This document shows positions 46,101 to 58,211 of a stretch of 64,000 nucleotides of DNA, piece after piece. The stretch is from contig VICG01000006.1 in assembly GCA_008692225.1 (NCBI GenBank), positions 1,989,501 through 2,053,500 on the forward strand, written 5' to 3'. The DNA is from Monilinia fructicola (Eukaryota; Ascomycota; Leotiomycetes; Helotiales; Sclerotiniaceae). The position numbers and the translations under genes were made by a program. Each line of letters begins with the position of its first letter. Positions within the stretch are counted from its first letter, which is position 1. The notes below the pieces were generated by a model. The model was given only the letters and a program-made list of their open reading frames with translations, was not told where the DNA came from and made no database searches.

Positions 46101-48930
46101 TACGCAACACGTCTTTAGCGCGGCTGAACTGTCGTCTTACGATGGAAAGAGCGCCGATGCTTATATTGCAATTAGAGGCGTGGTCTTTGATCTCTCAAGT
46201 TTTTCCACTCGTCATTACCCGTCGATCATACCCCAAAAGAGTCTTACGAAGTATGCGGGCCTGGATGCCACCGGCCTATTTCCCATTCAAGTTTCCGCTC
46301 TCTGTCAAGGAACCACGGGCTCTATTGATCCTTCGGTGCAACTCGATTATACCTCTACCAATGTCACCGGCTCTGCATCTACCGTTAGTAGCACGGATGT
46401 CAACGCTCAATATCACGACTTCCGTGCCTTTAAGAATGATTCACGCCCAGATTGGTTTATTGAGCAAATGATCATGCTCAGAAAGTCCGGCTATTACAAG
46501 GGCCATCTTGGTTATACGGCAAAATACGTCAGAAGCCTCGCTAAGAAACTCAGCTCGATCGGCATCATAGATGGCAAGGTCTACGACATGACCAAATATG
46601 TTTCGGGAGGTCGTAAAGTCATCGTCGCCGAGGGTGACACTGTGCCTGCTGATGTTAACGTTGATTTCATGTCACCCTTGGTCGTAGATTTGTTCCAACA
46701 GAAGTCTGGAAAAGACCTCACAAACTATTGGAACGCTCTTGCCATCAGCGATGAGATGCGGTCTCGAATGAAGATCTGCCTCGATAACCTCTTCTATGTT
46801 GCCGACGTCGATACCCGAAACTCGGTCAAATGTCAATTCGCCGAGTATTTTGTTTTGGCCATCTCGATTATTCTTTGCGCTGTGATCCTCTTCAAGTTCT
46901 TCGCGGCCCTTCAATTCGGCGGTAGGAACATTCCTGAAAACCTAGACAAGTTCGTCATTTGTCAAGTGCCTGTCTACACCGAAGACGAGGATTCTCTTCG
47001 CCGAGCCATTGACTCTATCGCTAGAATGAAGTATGATGACAAGCGCAAGCTCTTGGTTGTCATCTGTGACGGCATGATTATTGGTCAAGGTAACGACCGA
47101 CCGACGCCACGTATCGTTCTGGATATTCTGGGCGTGTCAGATACTGTTGATCCTGAGCCTCTAAGCTTCGAGTCTTTGGGCGAGGGAATGAAACAACACA
47201 ACATGGGCAAGTGTTATTCCGGTCTTTACGAGGTTCAAGGTCACATCGTTCCATTCTTGGTCGTCGTGAAGGTTGGTAAGCCTTCTGAAGTTTCTAAACC
47301 AGGAAACAGAGGAAAGCGTGATTCTCAGATGGTCATGATGCGTTTCTTGAACCGTGTTCACTACAATGATCCCATGACCCCTCTCGAGCTTGAAATGTAT
47401 CATCAGATTCGCAACATCATCGGTGTCAATCCAACGTTCTATGAGTTCATGCTACAGATCGATGCCGATACTGTCGTTGCAGCAGATTCGGCCTCTCGCA
47501 TGGTCTCGGCGTTTTTGGACGATACGAGACTGCTCGGTGTCTGTGGAGAAACATCTTTGACCAACTCTAAATCATCATTCGTTACTATGATTCAAGTCTA
47601 CGAGTATTTCATCTCGCACAATCTTGCCAAGGCATTTGAAAGTTTGTTTGGTAGTGTGACTTGTTTGCCAGGTTGTTTCACTATGTATCGTCTTCGAGCT
47701 GCAGATTCTGGCAAGCCTCTGTTTGTCAGCCGTGAGATTGTGGACAATTACGCCGTCACTCGAGTCGATACGCTTCACATGAAGAACCTGCTACACTTGG
47801 GAGAAGATCGTTATCTGACCACCCTCCTGATGAAGTATCATGGCAAGTACAAGACCAAGTACATCAGTACCGCGTACGCTTGGACTATTGCTCCTGATTC
47901 CTGGGCTGTGTTCCTTTCCCAACGTCGTCGCTGGATTAACTCGACCGTACACAACCTTGCAGAGCTCATGCCCATGGCTGAACTGTGTGGATTTTGCTGC
48001 TTTAGTATGCGTTTTATCGTCATGATCGATTTGGTCTCCACTTTGGTCCAACCAGTCACGGTGGCCTATATCGTCTACCTCATTGTCCTCGTTATCGAGT
48101 CGCCAAGTTATGTTCCTATCACGGCTTTCGTTCTACTCGCTGCCATTTACGGTTTGCAGGCAATCATCTTCATCGTGCGACGCAAGTGGGAAATGATCGG
48201 ATGGATGATTCTTTACATCCTTGCCATTCCCGTGTACTCTTTGTGCTTGCCATTGTACAGTTTCTGGCACATGGATGATTTCTCGTGGGGTAACACTCGT
48301 GTCGTCACTGGAGAGAAGGGTAAGCAGATTGTCATCACCGATGAAGGAGTATTCGATCCTGCTTCTATCCCCAAGAAGAAGTGGGAGGACTACCAAGCCG
48401 AGCTTTGGGAAGCCCAAACGCAACAGGATGACGATGGACGATCTGTTGTTTCGGGATATTCCTACGGGACCAAGTATCACCCTGGTGTCTCAGAATACGC
48501 AATCCCAGCATCGGGACCGATGTCCCAGTACAATGGTTACGGTCTTGATCCTAAGAACGGAAACCCCTATCAATCCCGAGTCTCCTTGGCACCCTCTGAC
48601 ATGGGATTGGGCACACCAGGAAACCGCGCCAGTCAATTCAGTGGCAGTCAATATTTTGGTCAACAAGAAATGGAGATGTCTAATCTGGCAGGCTTGCCAA
48701 GCGATGACTCTATTTTACAGGAGATTAGAGATATTCTCAGGACAGCTGACTTGATGACGATTACGAAGAAAAGTATTAAGCTGGAGTTGGAGAAGAGATT
48801 CGGTGTTTCGCTTGATGTCAGAAGGGCTTATATTAATTCTGGTATGTTACTTTTTCTCGATTGTGATCCTCATTATATGTTGACTAACACTTGACTAGCA
48901 ACGGAAGCGCTTCTTTCTGGCCAACTATAA
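43188..48930 (+). CDS. Class V chitin synthase with myosin motor domain (CsmA/ChsV type)
   Basis: 1875-residue fusion of a myosin head and a chitin synthase. Exons 43188-43483, 43542-48841, 48899-48930; introns of 58 bp (GTGAGT..GATAG) and 57 bp (GTATGT..ACTAG). The first intron splits the P-loop, which splicing restores as GESGSGKT (100-107). Switch-II-like DFPGF is at 405-409. Two membrane segments (about 893-912, 935-955) precede cytochrome-b5-like repeats ([29 protein letters not shown]). A further membrane segment lies at about 1202, then the catalytic core: [18 protein letters not shown] (about 1236), QIDADT (about 1404), EDRYL (about 1520) and QRRRW (1559-1563), several C-terminal membrane segments and a DEK_C domain (about 1822-1865). 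All expected motifs are present. In other fungi the motor anchors the enzyme to actin and it works at hyphal tips and septa. Confidence 0.96.
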
Positions 48931-49440
48931 AGGAAGGGATGAACTGAGAGACATTTATATTTGGATTGCATGCATATAAAAGGGAGTCATTGTTTCATTG
49001 AACCATTTGGATTGGTTTCCTTCCCAAATCAAGAAAATCTAAGAGGGAAGGATAGGTAGTTGGATTTGGATTGAAAGCATTGAAGCGATTTGAATTGTAC
49101 CGTTGGGTGGCATGGTTGTAGTGAGGGAAGGGACAGGAAACTTAGTTGCATTATATTGTTGGATTGATTCAAGCTTGGAAGTTATTTCAAAATAGGCAGA
49201 ATGGAATGCAATGGGGCGTAATAAGGGTTTGGGGATTCTTATTGACTTAGATTAATACAATTTTTCAATTGAGCGTTTGAAGCGTTTGGATTTATGCCGC
49301 GTTTTCTCTGATCATCTCACTAACCGATGGACTTGTTTTTCTAATTATAACGCCCACGGCATTTACGGGCATAGCAGGTACCGCATCTGGGGCGTTTCCC
49401 ATGGTACATGGGGAAAACGATAATTCAAGTATAAGTAGCA
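48931..49440. other. 3' flank of class V gene, last normal-GC DNA
   Basis: No coding signal. Composition is ordinary until about 49430, where it drops sharply. A small GC-rich patch at 49340-49420 (GGGCGTTTCCCATGG, flanked by CATGGTACATGGGG) sits right on the border. Confidence 0.6.
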
Positions 49441-49737
49441 TTATAGAATATGAATAAGAGCGCCTTTATAGCAAATATATATCTTACTAGTATCTTGTTT
49501 AATATATTTTTGTTTAATAACGACGATAGTAGGTATATTAATAGATAGAATAGTAATAAAGTATTAATTATACTAATAAATAGTATCTATTATTATACTT
49601 AATAGCCTTTTAATTTATAATTAATTAGCTTTTAGCTTTCTTTAAAAGTATATATTAAAAGTATATATAAGTAAGTATATAAACAAAGTACTATTAATTC
49701 TAATAATATTAGAAATTTATTCTTATATATATCAGAA

Positions 49738-50470
49738 TTATAAATTATAATACGATAAATTTCTCTTATATTATAAAAAGTTAAATTAATTACTTTTATA
49801 CTAGAAAATTAAAGTTATTTTATTATAATACTATAAATATTCTATAATTTTCAAATAGATTATAAAAAGTATAATATCTATTTAAAAAAAATATTAAATC
49901 TAAATATTAAATTATAAATTTTTAAAATCTAATATTTTAGTTAATTAATTATTAATAAACAAAAAAGCTCTGATTTTCTATTCTACTTCCAAAGCTTAAT
50001 TATTTCGATTATTTTAAAGATGATTAACTATTTCAGCCATTTTGAAGGTGATTAACTATTTCAGTTATTTTTCAAAATGATTAATGATTTCGGCCTATTT
50101 CATTTTGGCCATTCCATTCTGGCCATTCCATTCCGATCCTTCCATTTCGGTCCTTTTATTCTGGCTATTCCATTCCCGACTCTTCCATTCTGGCTATTTC
50201 ATTCTGATCCTTCCATTTAGGCCTTTTCATTTTGGCTATTCCATTCTAATTTTTTCATTTCGAAATAATATAACTATTAATTTGTTAATATAGATTCCAT
50301 TATAAACCTTTAAATTCTATATTTTTTAAATAGATTCTATTATAGATTTTATTTAAAAAATATAGAATCTAAATGGCATTATAATAAAATAACTTCGATT
50401 TTTATAGTATAAAAATGATTAATTCGACTTTTCATAGTATAAGAGAAATTTACTAATTATAATAATATAA
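49738..50470. mobile_element. Fold-back element with long inverted repeats around a minisatellite
   Basis: The left arm (about 49738-49920) and the right arm (about 50285-50470) are inverted copies. Shared blocks include AAATTTCTCTTATA, AGTTATTTTATTATAAT and ATCTATTTAAAAAA, about 180 bp each, imperfect. The centre carries the CATTCC minisatellite. No coding remnant. The structure fits a non-autonomous fold-back or MITE-like transposon. Confidence 0.65.
50020..50262. repeat. CATTCC/TTCGGCC minisatellite, copy 1
   Basis: A degenerate tandem array of units like CCATTCCATTCTGG and TTCCATTTCGG, about 10-11 bp per half unit, preceded by repeated GATTAACTATTTCAG units. Much richer in GC than its surroundings. 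A second array of the same kind is at 60960-61110. Confidence 0.85.
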
Positions 50471-51875
50471 AAAATGAAAAAAATAGAAAATAGATATTAG
50501 TTTATAATCCTGTTAAATGTATAATAATTTTATGATTTAGCCTAGAGTAATAATAGCAGTAATAGTAATTAGTAGTAGTTTTTATAATAAATACCTTAAA
50601 TAGTAATTAAATACCTTTTAATATATATAATACGTTTAAGCTTATATAATATTCTAAAATTATAGTACCTTCTTACTTTTATCTTAAAATAACTACTTTT
50701 ATAGTCTTAACTATCTTATAATATTAGTTCTATTATTCTTATACTAATAGTTATATTAAATAAGGAATATACTCATATATAACCTTTTTTAGCTTTAGAT
50801 ATAAACCTATAAAAGCCTTAACCGCTACTCACTTTCGTATAACATTCTATAAAAAGATTATATATAGAAAGATTAAGAATGAATATTCGACCCTGTCTTT
50901 ATTTAATTCAAGTAATAATATATCTATTAATAATTTCATTATAAATACTATTGATAGCTATTTTATAGTATTTAAATATAATTAAAAATAATTCTATAAT
51001 ACTATTATTTAATTCGTAATTATAATTAATAGCTTTATAACTATATATAAAACATTCTTAAAATATAAGATTATTCTTAAGTTTTATTAAAATATTATTA
51101 ATCTTCTTTATCTTTTAATATTTATAAAAACGTATTTAATAGTTTATATATTTATTTATTTTTTATATTAATATAGGTACTTAAAAAGTATATTCTTTTT
51201 TTAAAAAATCTATATTACTTATAGATTTAGTAAAATCCTTTTTATAGGTTTAATTATAATTTATAAAACTTTAAAAATAAAAATATATAGACAAATGCTA
51301 AGTTGAATAGTCATTTCCCTAGTTTTAATTTTTATAATTTCATACTATAATTATATCTATAATTTTATACTATAATTATATCTATAATCTTTATTAAATT
51401 AATACCTATATCTTTTGTTTTTTTTTAATTATAAATATAAAATTTTAATAAAATATAAGCTATAAAAAATTTTACGTATTAAATAAATTAAAATTAAATA
51501 AAGCTTTTTTAAATAAATTATTAGTTTAATTTTAGTCTTAATTCTATTAATTATAGTTATTATTATAAGTTAGACTTTGATATTATATAATTTATTAGTT
51601 TTCAATCTTTTATTTACTTAGAAGGAAATTTAAATTCTTAAAAGAATATTAAGTGTTATTATATTTAATATTCGAAATATTAAATATAACTATAGAACTA
51701 TTTATATTTGTATTTATATTTTATTTTATAATTTTTTGAAAGAAATTATATAGATAGATATTAGCTTTATTTTTTAAAAATATTATTATTTAAATATAAT
51801 ATAAGTTAATTAATATTAAGCCCTTTGAATATAATATTAATTTTGAAATAAGTAGGATAATATAAATTATTTTAG

Positions 51876-52020
51876 TTAGGTTTATTTGAAAAAGATATAA
51901 GCGAATATAAAACATTAAATATAATTTATAAAATTTATATATTATAGATTTAGTATTCTAATATCTCCTTATAAATTCTTTATATTATAACAATTAATTT
52001 TATAAGAACATTAGTAAAAT
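51876..52020. mobile_element. Single end of inverted-repeat family 1, copy B
   Basis: Shares AAGCGAATATAAAAC, then ATTATAGATTTAGTATTCTAA and CTCCTTATAAA..TTTATATTATAA, with the left arm of the element at 53678-54472. The TTATAATTATTCA block is missing. No partner end was located. Confidence 0.5.
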
Positions 52021-53103
52021 AAATACAAAAAAGCAAGTATATTAATTTCTAAAAATATAGAATATAATATACCTTAGAATATACCTAGAGAATCATCTAA
52101 TCACTTTAAAGTATTTTAATCATTTAGAATTATAATAATAAGTATATTATTATTATTATAAGATTTTTATTAATTAAATTAATAAAATGTTTTAAAGTAT
52201 ATTAAAAAAGGATTTTTTAAGAAACATAATTAAGTTTTAAATTGAATTATTTTATTAAAAAATGTAATAAATAATTAATATATTAATAACGATAATATAA
52301 ATTCTAATTAATTATTAAAAAGATTAAGTTATATTAGTAAAAGATTATACTAAAAGACTTTTCAAAGCGTAAATTATATATATTAAAGAAAAAGAATATA
52401 GTATATTATGAAAAAAGAAATCAATAACTAGATTTATATATATTAAAAATAAAATTAAAGATTTAGATTAAAAAATTCTAAATAAAAATAATTAAAGAGG
52501 GAATAAAATTGATTTTCATTTGATATAGAAATATCTATAGAATTATATATAAATTATTAATTATATATTATATATTATATTTATAACTTTAAGATCTTTT
52601 TTAATTTAATAAAAGCGTTTAATTTAAAATCTATAAATAATAGAAAATTAATAAATAAAATTATATAAAATAGTTTTAAAAGTATAAATTATTAATAAAA
52701 ATAAAATATTTAATATTAGATTTTTAGTTTTTATAAAGATCAAGAGAAATAAAAAATTTTTATATATAATAATATTTAAATACATAAGATATTTTTTTAA
52801 GTTAAAATTAGGAAATTTATAAATAAAATTATTATATATAGAATTAATATAAAAAAGTAAAAATAAAGAAGAATAAAGTATATAAAGAATTTATAAAAGA
52901 TTTAAAAGTTAATAATGTTAATATAAGATTAAAAATTAATTATTTATTTTAATTTTAAAAAGAAATATTAAAAATAAAAAAAAATTCTACTTAATATTAA
53001 TTATAACTTTTTAATATTAGTAGATATAGTTTTAATAAATAGATTATTATATAACTTTTAATAGTATAAGATAAACTTTTATAATATAATATATGTATTT
53101 AAT

Positions 53104-53403
53104 TGATATTATAAGTATTAAAACCTAGGGAAATATAAATCAAATATATAGTAGTAGTGGTAAATTCTTAATTGATTTAATCTAACTATAGATAAGCTAT
53201 ACGAATTATACAATACACTTATTATTATATATAGTATAAGGTGTTACAATTACATACTAAAGCGAATCAATAGAGGTTAGTTAACTAGAATAAGAAAGCT
53301 AAGGAGGGAAGAGATCTCTAGGGGATTTAGAGATCTCTTATATGTACAGTATCGCTTAGCGTGATGAGATATCACGTGCCTAAGTCACGTGATATTCGTC
53401 ACA
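53104..53403 (-). mobile_element. LTR-like segment, unusually intact
   Basis: On the minus strand it starts TGTGACGAATATCACGTG and ends near ATATCA, giving TG..CA ends and about 300 bp, as in fungal Ty3-type LTRs. Composition is clearly less AT-rich than the DNA on both sides. It holds two perfect-looking palindromes: GATATCACGTG/CACGTGATATT (arms 53368-53378 and 53386-53396) and AGAGATCTCTA/TAGAGATCTCT (about 53310-53338). No second LTR, primer-binding site or target duplication could be identified, so this may be a solo LTR or an unrelated element. Confidence 0.5.
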
Positions 53404-53677
53404 TAAGGGTATATTAGAAAAAATAAAGTAAATAATTTATAGTCCTTCGAAAGATCTCCCAGTAGCCTATAAGAAAAATCCTTAATATTTTGTATTTATA
53501 ATTTATAATTATTACAAAAATAAAGATAATATAATTTAATATAGTTTCTATTTTATTATTTAAGTTAATATATATTTTATTACTTTCTCTCTGTTTTCAT
53601 TTAGTATATAGCCTTATGGTTTATATATATTTATTATTTTTATTCTTTATTTATTTTATTATTTATATTTAGTTTAA

Positions 53678-54472
53678 TACTCGGGCGCGTTTTAAAAGAG
53701 GCATAGGCGAATATAAAACTTATAATTATTCAACGAAATCTTAATATAATTTAATATAACTTATATATGTATTAGATTTAGTATTTTAAGATCTTCTTAT
53801 AAAGTTTTTATATTATAAAAATCATTTTTAAAAGAATATTAATATTATAAAATTAGTGATTTTAGAAAATTTTAGTATTTATTAATTTATTAATTTTAAA
53901 TTTCAAAATGTATAAATATTACAAATAAAAATTATAGAAAAATGATATAAGCTTTGAAGTTTCATTAAATGATTTCAAAATTTAATATTATTTATTATAT
54001 CAATATATATATTGATATAAAAAGTGGAAAATTCAAATTTTTAACAAAAAAATATATTTATATAATCCAAATAAGCGAATTTACCTTTTCGAAACCTGTA
54101 AATTTTCCTATATTTTCAACTTTATTAATTTATATTTTAAACATCAATAAAGATATTCAAATTCCAAAATAAGATATTTAAAATTTAGCTTTTTTTTATT
54201 ATTTAACAAAGTTTGATAGGTTTAACTATAATATTCGTTAAACTATTCAATATTAATATAAATCTCTAATTTTTCATTAAATTTTCAATATTCATACATT
54301 TTATTATACTATTATTCATTTAATATTAGGTTTTATAATACAAAATTTTTATATTAAGTATAAAAATACTAAATCTATAATATTTATAAATTTTATAAAA
54401 TTATATAAAGGTTTCGCTGAATAATTATAAGTTATATTTTAGCGTATGCCTCTTTTAAAACCCGCCCGAGTA
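53678..54472. mobile_element. TA-flanked inverted-repeat element, family 1 copy C (best copy)
   Basis: Left end: TA, CTCGGGCGCGTTTTAAAAGA, GGCATAGGCGAATATAAAAC, TTATAATTATTCAACGAAA. The right end is the inverse with a few changes (CTCGGGCGGG at the tip) and is followed by TA. The arms match for about 65 bp well and for about 140 bp loosely. Length 795 bp. No transposase frame remains. TA duplication suggests a Tc1/mariner-type element damaged by RIP. Confidence 0.8.
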
Positions 54473-55020
54473 GTTTTTATCAATAATATAGGATTATTAA
54501 CGATTAAGGATAATCCTAATTATTTATTATATTATTAACTAAAATCTTTTATTATATCTAATATTTATAATTTCTTATATAAAATTGCTTTTTATTTCTT
54601 TTTCTTTATAAATAAATTAGTTATATATTACTTATATTTTAGATTTTTTTTTTAAAAATAAATGCTAAAAAAAGAATGTTTATAATAAATTTTTTTATTA
54701 TTTTTAGTTTACTAACTATTTAGAACAAGGTTATTATATTAAATATATATATAATCTTATTATTGAATTTAATTTAGAATAGATTTTATATATATAGTAT
54801 ATATATATATTATTATTAAAATAAACCTTTTATTTTAATCTATATAATCTTATTCCTTATTGAATTAATATATCAATTTATTTTAAATCTTTATAAACTA
54901 TATAAAAATAATATAAACTATTTTCTATATTGCTTCTAGATATATAAATACTTATAATATTAATTTTTTTAATCTTAATAATGATTAAGATTTTATTATC
55001 TTTTTTATTATTTTTAAAGT

Positions 55021-55031
55021 ATATATTATTA

Positions 55032-55071
<40 letters not shown>

Positions 55072-55132
55072 CATTATGATTATGATTATTATTATTATAA
55101 TTATCATTATTATGATTATTATCATTATTATG

Positions 55133-55191
<59 letters not shown>

Positions 55192-55550
55192 CATTATTAT
55201 CATTATTATGATTATTATCATTATTATCATTAATATCATTAATATCATTATTATCATTATGATTATTAATCATTATGATTATTATTATCATTATGATCAT
55301 TATTATCATTATTATGATTATGATCATTATTATCATTATGATCATTATTATCATTATTATAATTATAATCATTATTATCATTATTATTATTATCATTATT
55401 ATCATTATTTATCATTATTATCATTATTATCATTATTATCATTATTATCATTATTATCATTATTATCATTATATCATTATTATCATTATTATCATTATTA
55501 TCATTATTATTTTTATTTTTATTATCATTATTTTGATTATTATTATTTTG
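55021..55550. repeat. ATT/ATC trinucleotide array, about 530 bp
   Basis: A mixture of ATT and ATC (with some ATG) units over half a kilobase, including a nearly perfect ATCATT run at about 55390-55500. The long Ile/Asn/Tyr/His homopolymer-like frames here are repeat artefacts. Confidence 0.95.
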
Positions 55551-55600
55551 ATTATTTTTTTTTCCTTCAACAAATCATTCTAACCACTGGGCCATAATGG
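55550..55600 (-). repeat. tRNA-half-like (SINE-like) segment, copy 1
   Basis: On the minus strand TGGCCCAGTGG (55584-55594) matches a pol III A box (TRGYNNAGTGG), followed by TTAGAATGATTTGTTGA, like a tRNA D-arm and anticodon-stem region, then an A run and the AAT/GAT array. A second copy is at 57270-57315. No B box or tRNA 3' half is seen, so it is not a functional tRNA gene. Confidence 0.45.
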
Positions 55601-55850
55601 ATTAAACTACAGTTTTAATACGCTTTTAATATAATGCTGAATTACTAAATTATCTTAAGCTACTTTAAGATATCTTGAAATATTTTAGAATATATCAATA
55701 TATTTTATCGATTTAATCTATTTTAAGATTAACTTAAAATTAATTTAAATCAGCTTAATATTATCTCAAAATACTGAAATGTCTTGAAACCATTTTGAAA
55801 ACGTTTGAATATAGTGTTAAATATATTCAGTTGCGCTACCAAGTATCTAT
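55600..55850. mobile_element. Fragment of inverted-repeat family 2, copy 1
   Basis: Closely matches 57400-57643 in the same orientation (shared words AATTATCTTAAGCTA, TTTAAGATATCTT, AACGTTT.AATATAGTGTTAAATATAT) and ends in the family terminus CAGTTGCGCTACCAAGTA. Confidence 0.7.
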
Positions 55851-56588
55851 TGTTATTGTAAAGATATTATTATTATTGTTGGCGGCAAGAATAGTATATA
55901 AATTATGTGGTTACTATTTGTTATAATCAATTGTAAAGTATTTCTATTAGTTATTTAGTTCTGATTATTTTATAAAGAATAAAAGAATAAAAAACTTAGT
56001 AATTTTTACAATAATCTTATTCATTAGTAAATTTAAGACTTTGAGGGAATCCTATATAATTAATACACGGTTTAAAAGGGTTAAAAATAGACTTTTCATA
56101 ATATTTCTATTTATATTCAAATATAAAAAAATCTATTAAAAAACAAAGGATGACTTAAAGGATACTTAAATACCTTGTGTAAATCATTATAATGTTTATA
56201 TATTATAGAAAAAAAAAGATAGGGGAGATGTTTTCATATAATATATATATTATAATATACTATTATAAACAATTACTTTTTATATATATAGGATATAAAA
56301 TACTTTCAGTCATATGATACGAAATAATAACCTTTAAATCGATGAAAAATATAAATATAATATTCAATAAATACTATGTTTCTTTTAATATATAACATAT
56401 ATATTATATATAATATCAATATTCTAAATGTATTTTAAGATTGAGTATATAATAATTAAACTTTTCATTAATTAACATTGATTACTTTTTCGATATCAAA
56501 ATATATTAGTAGAATATATAATTGAAAAAGTATATTATATATAAAATAATATAGAGAGGTATAAATATAATGGTAAATTATTCTTATA

Positions 56589-58211
56589 CTTAGTAGCGCA
56601 ATAATAAGTACTTAAAACTATATAAAGATTATCTTAAAATATATTAGAATTAAATATAGTATATAGATTACTTTAATTTAAATATAAATGTTTTAAATTA
56701 TTTTAATATATATAGATATCGTTTTAAAATATTTTAAGATTATATAAATTTATAAATTGTTTCAATTTATCTTAATTAATATTAATTACATTTAATTTAT
56801 CTTTAGATTTGATGAAGATTGAATTAATATTATCTTAAAGTTATATCAATATTATCTTCAATTAGTTTCAATATCATATTAGCATAATATCAAAATAATT
56901 TTGAAAACATATCAATACTATATTGATAATATATTAACACTATATTAACATTACTTTATGGCTCTTTTAATAATGTTTAAGATCATATCAAAACATTCTT
57001 AAATTAAATTAAGAACGTTTTAAAATAGCTTAAAATGATTTAATATAATTCAAAATAGCTTAAATCATAGTTAAAACCCATTCGAATCGGTATTAACACT
57101 ATTTTAAGCTAATCTTAAAATGGTATTAAATCGGCATTGTTGCAATAACTCACTAACCGTTTTAAAACAGTGTTAAGATAGCTTAAAAAATAAAGCTTTA
57201 AAAATGGATTTACCCCCACTTTTTTGCGAAAAAAAATCAAAAAATTTATTATTAATATTATTATTTTCGTTATTTTTTTTTCTCAAACAGATCATTTTAA
57301 CCACTCAGCTAAATAACCAATAATAATTTGATAACTATTCATTTTCTAAATTCCTATATATTGTTATAATCAATTAAATTATAATTTTAATACTGTGTTA
57401 ACATAATCTTAAGATAGTTTTAATAGAAACTTAATACGGTTTTAATATAATCTTCAATTATTAAATTATCTTAAGCTATTTTAAGATATCTTAAAATATA
57501 TTAATATATTTTATCGATTTAAGCTATTTTAAGATTAGCTTAAATTAGCTTAATATTATCTTTAAATACTAAAATAGCTTAAAACCATTTTAAAAACGTT
57601 TTAATATAGTGTTAAATATATCCAGTTGCGCCACTAAGTATGTTAATACCATATCAATACTGCGTTAACACTATATTAAAACTACTAGTATTTCAATATA
57701 TTACCACTAGTGGTATTACGTAATATGTGCTTAATATAAATTACGTAATGCTATTAATAGTGATATATTAAAATATTAATGATTCTAATATAGTATTAAC
57801 GTAATATTAATGTAATCTCAATATAGTATTAATACAATGTTAACATAGTATTAATACAATATTAATTAATACTTTTTAAAACTATTTTAATACTATGCTA
57901 ATATAATGTTAAAACTAATTGAAAATAATATCGATATAGCTTTAAGATAATATTAATATAGTTCTAATCAAATCTAAAAATAAATGAAACGCAAATAATA
58001 TTAATCAAAATAAATTAAAACAATTTACAAATTTATATAGTTTCAAAATATTTTAAAACAGTATCTATATATATCAAAATATTTTAAAAAATTTAATCTA
58101 GATTAAAGTAATTTATATACTATATTTAATTTTAATATACCTTATGATAATTTTTACTTAGTATAAAGATAATCTTTATATAGTTTTAAATACTTACTAT
58201 TGCGCCACTAA
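56589..58211. mobile_element. Inverted-repeat element, family 2
   Basis: The left end CTTAGTAGCGCAATAATAAG and the right end (inverse of CTTAGTGGCGCAATAGTAAG) are followed inward by about 200 bp of inverted homology (blocks ATATAAAGATTATC, ATATAGTATATAAATTACTTTAA-like, TTGTAAATTGTTT). A TA dinucleotide borders each end. Between the arms lies a second direct copy of the 55550-55850 segment, so one element may be nested in another. No coding remnant. Confidence 0.7.
57270..57315 (-). repeat. tRNA-half-like (SINE-like) segment, copy 2
   Basis: Minus strand: TAGCTGAGTGG (57301-57311) fits a pol III A box, followed by TTAAAATGATCTGTTTGAGA and an A run and AAT-rich tail, as in copy 1 at 55550-55600. 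The two copies agree at most positions of the tRNA-like part and share the downstream tail type. Confidence 0.45.

Noticed and set aside
54878..55597. Poly-Ile/Asn/His frames over 500 bp on both strands
   Set aside because: Translation of the ATT/ATC array.
55584..57311. Functional tRNA genes at the two A-box matches
   Set aside because: No B box, no acceptor-stem pairing and no 3' half; kept only as SINE-like candidates.
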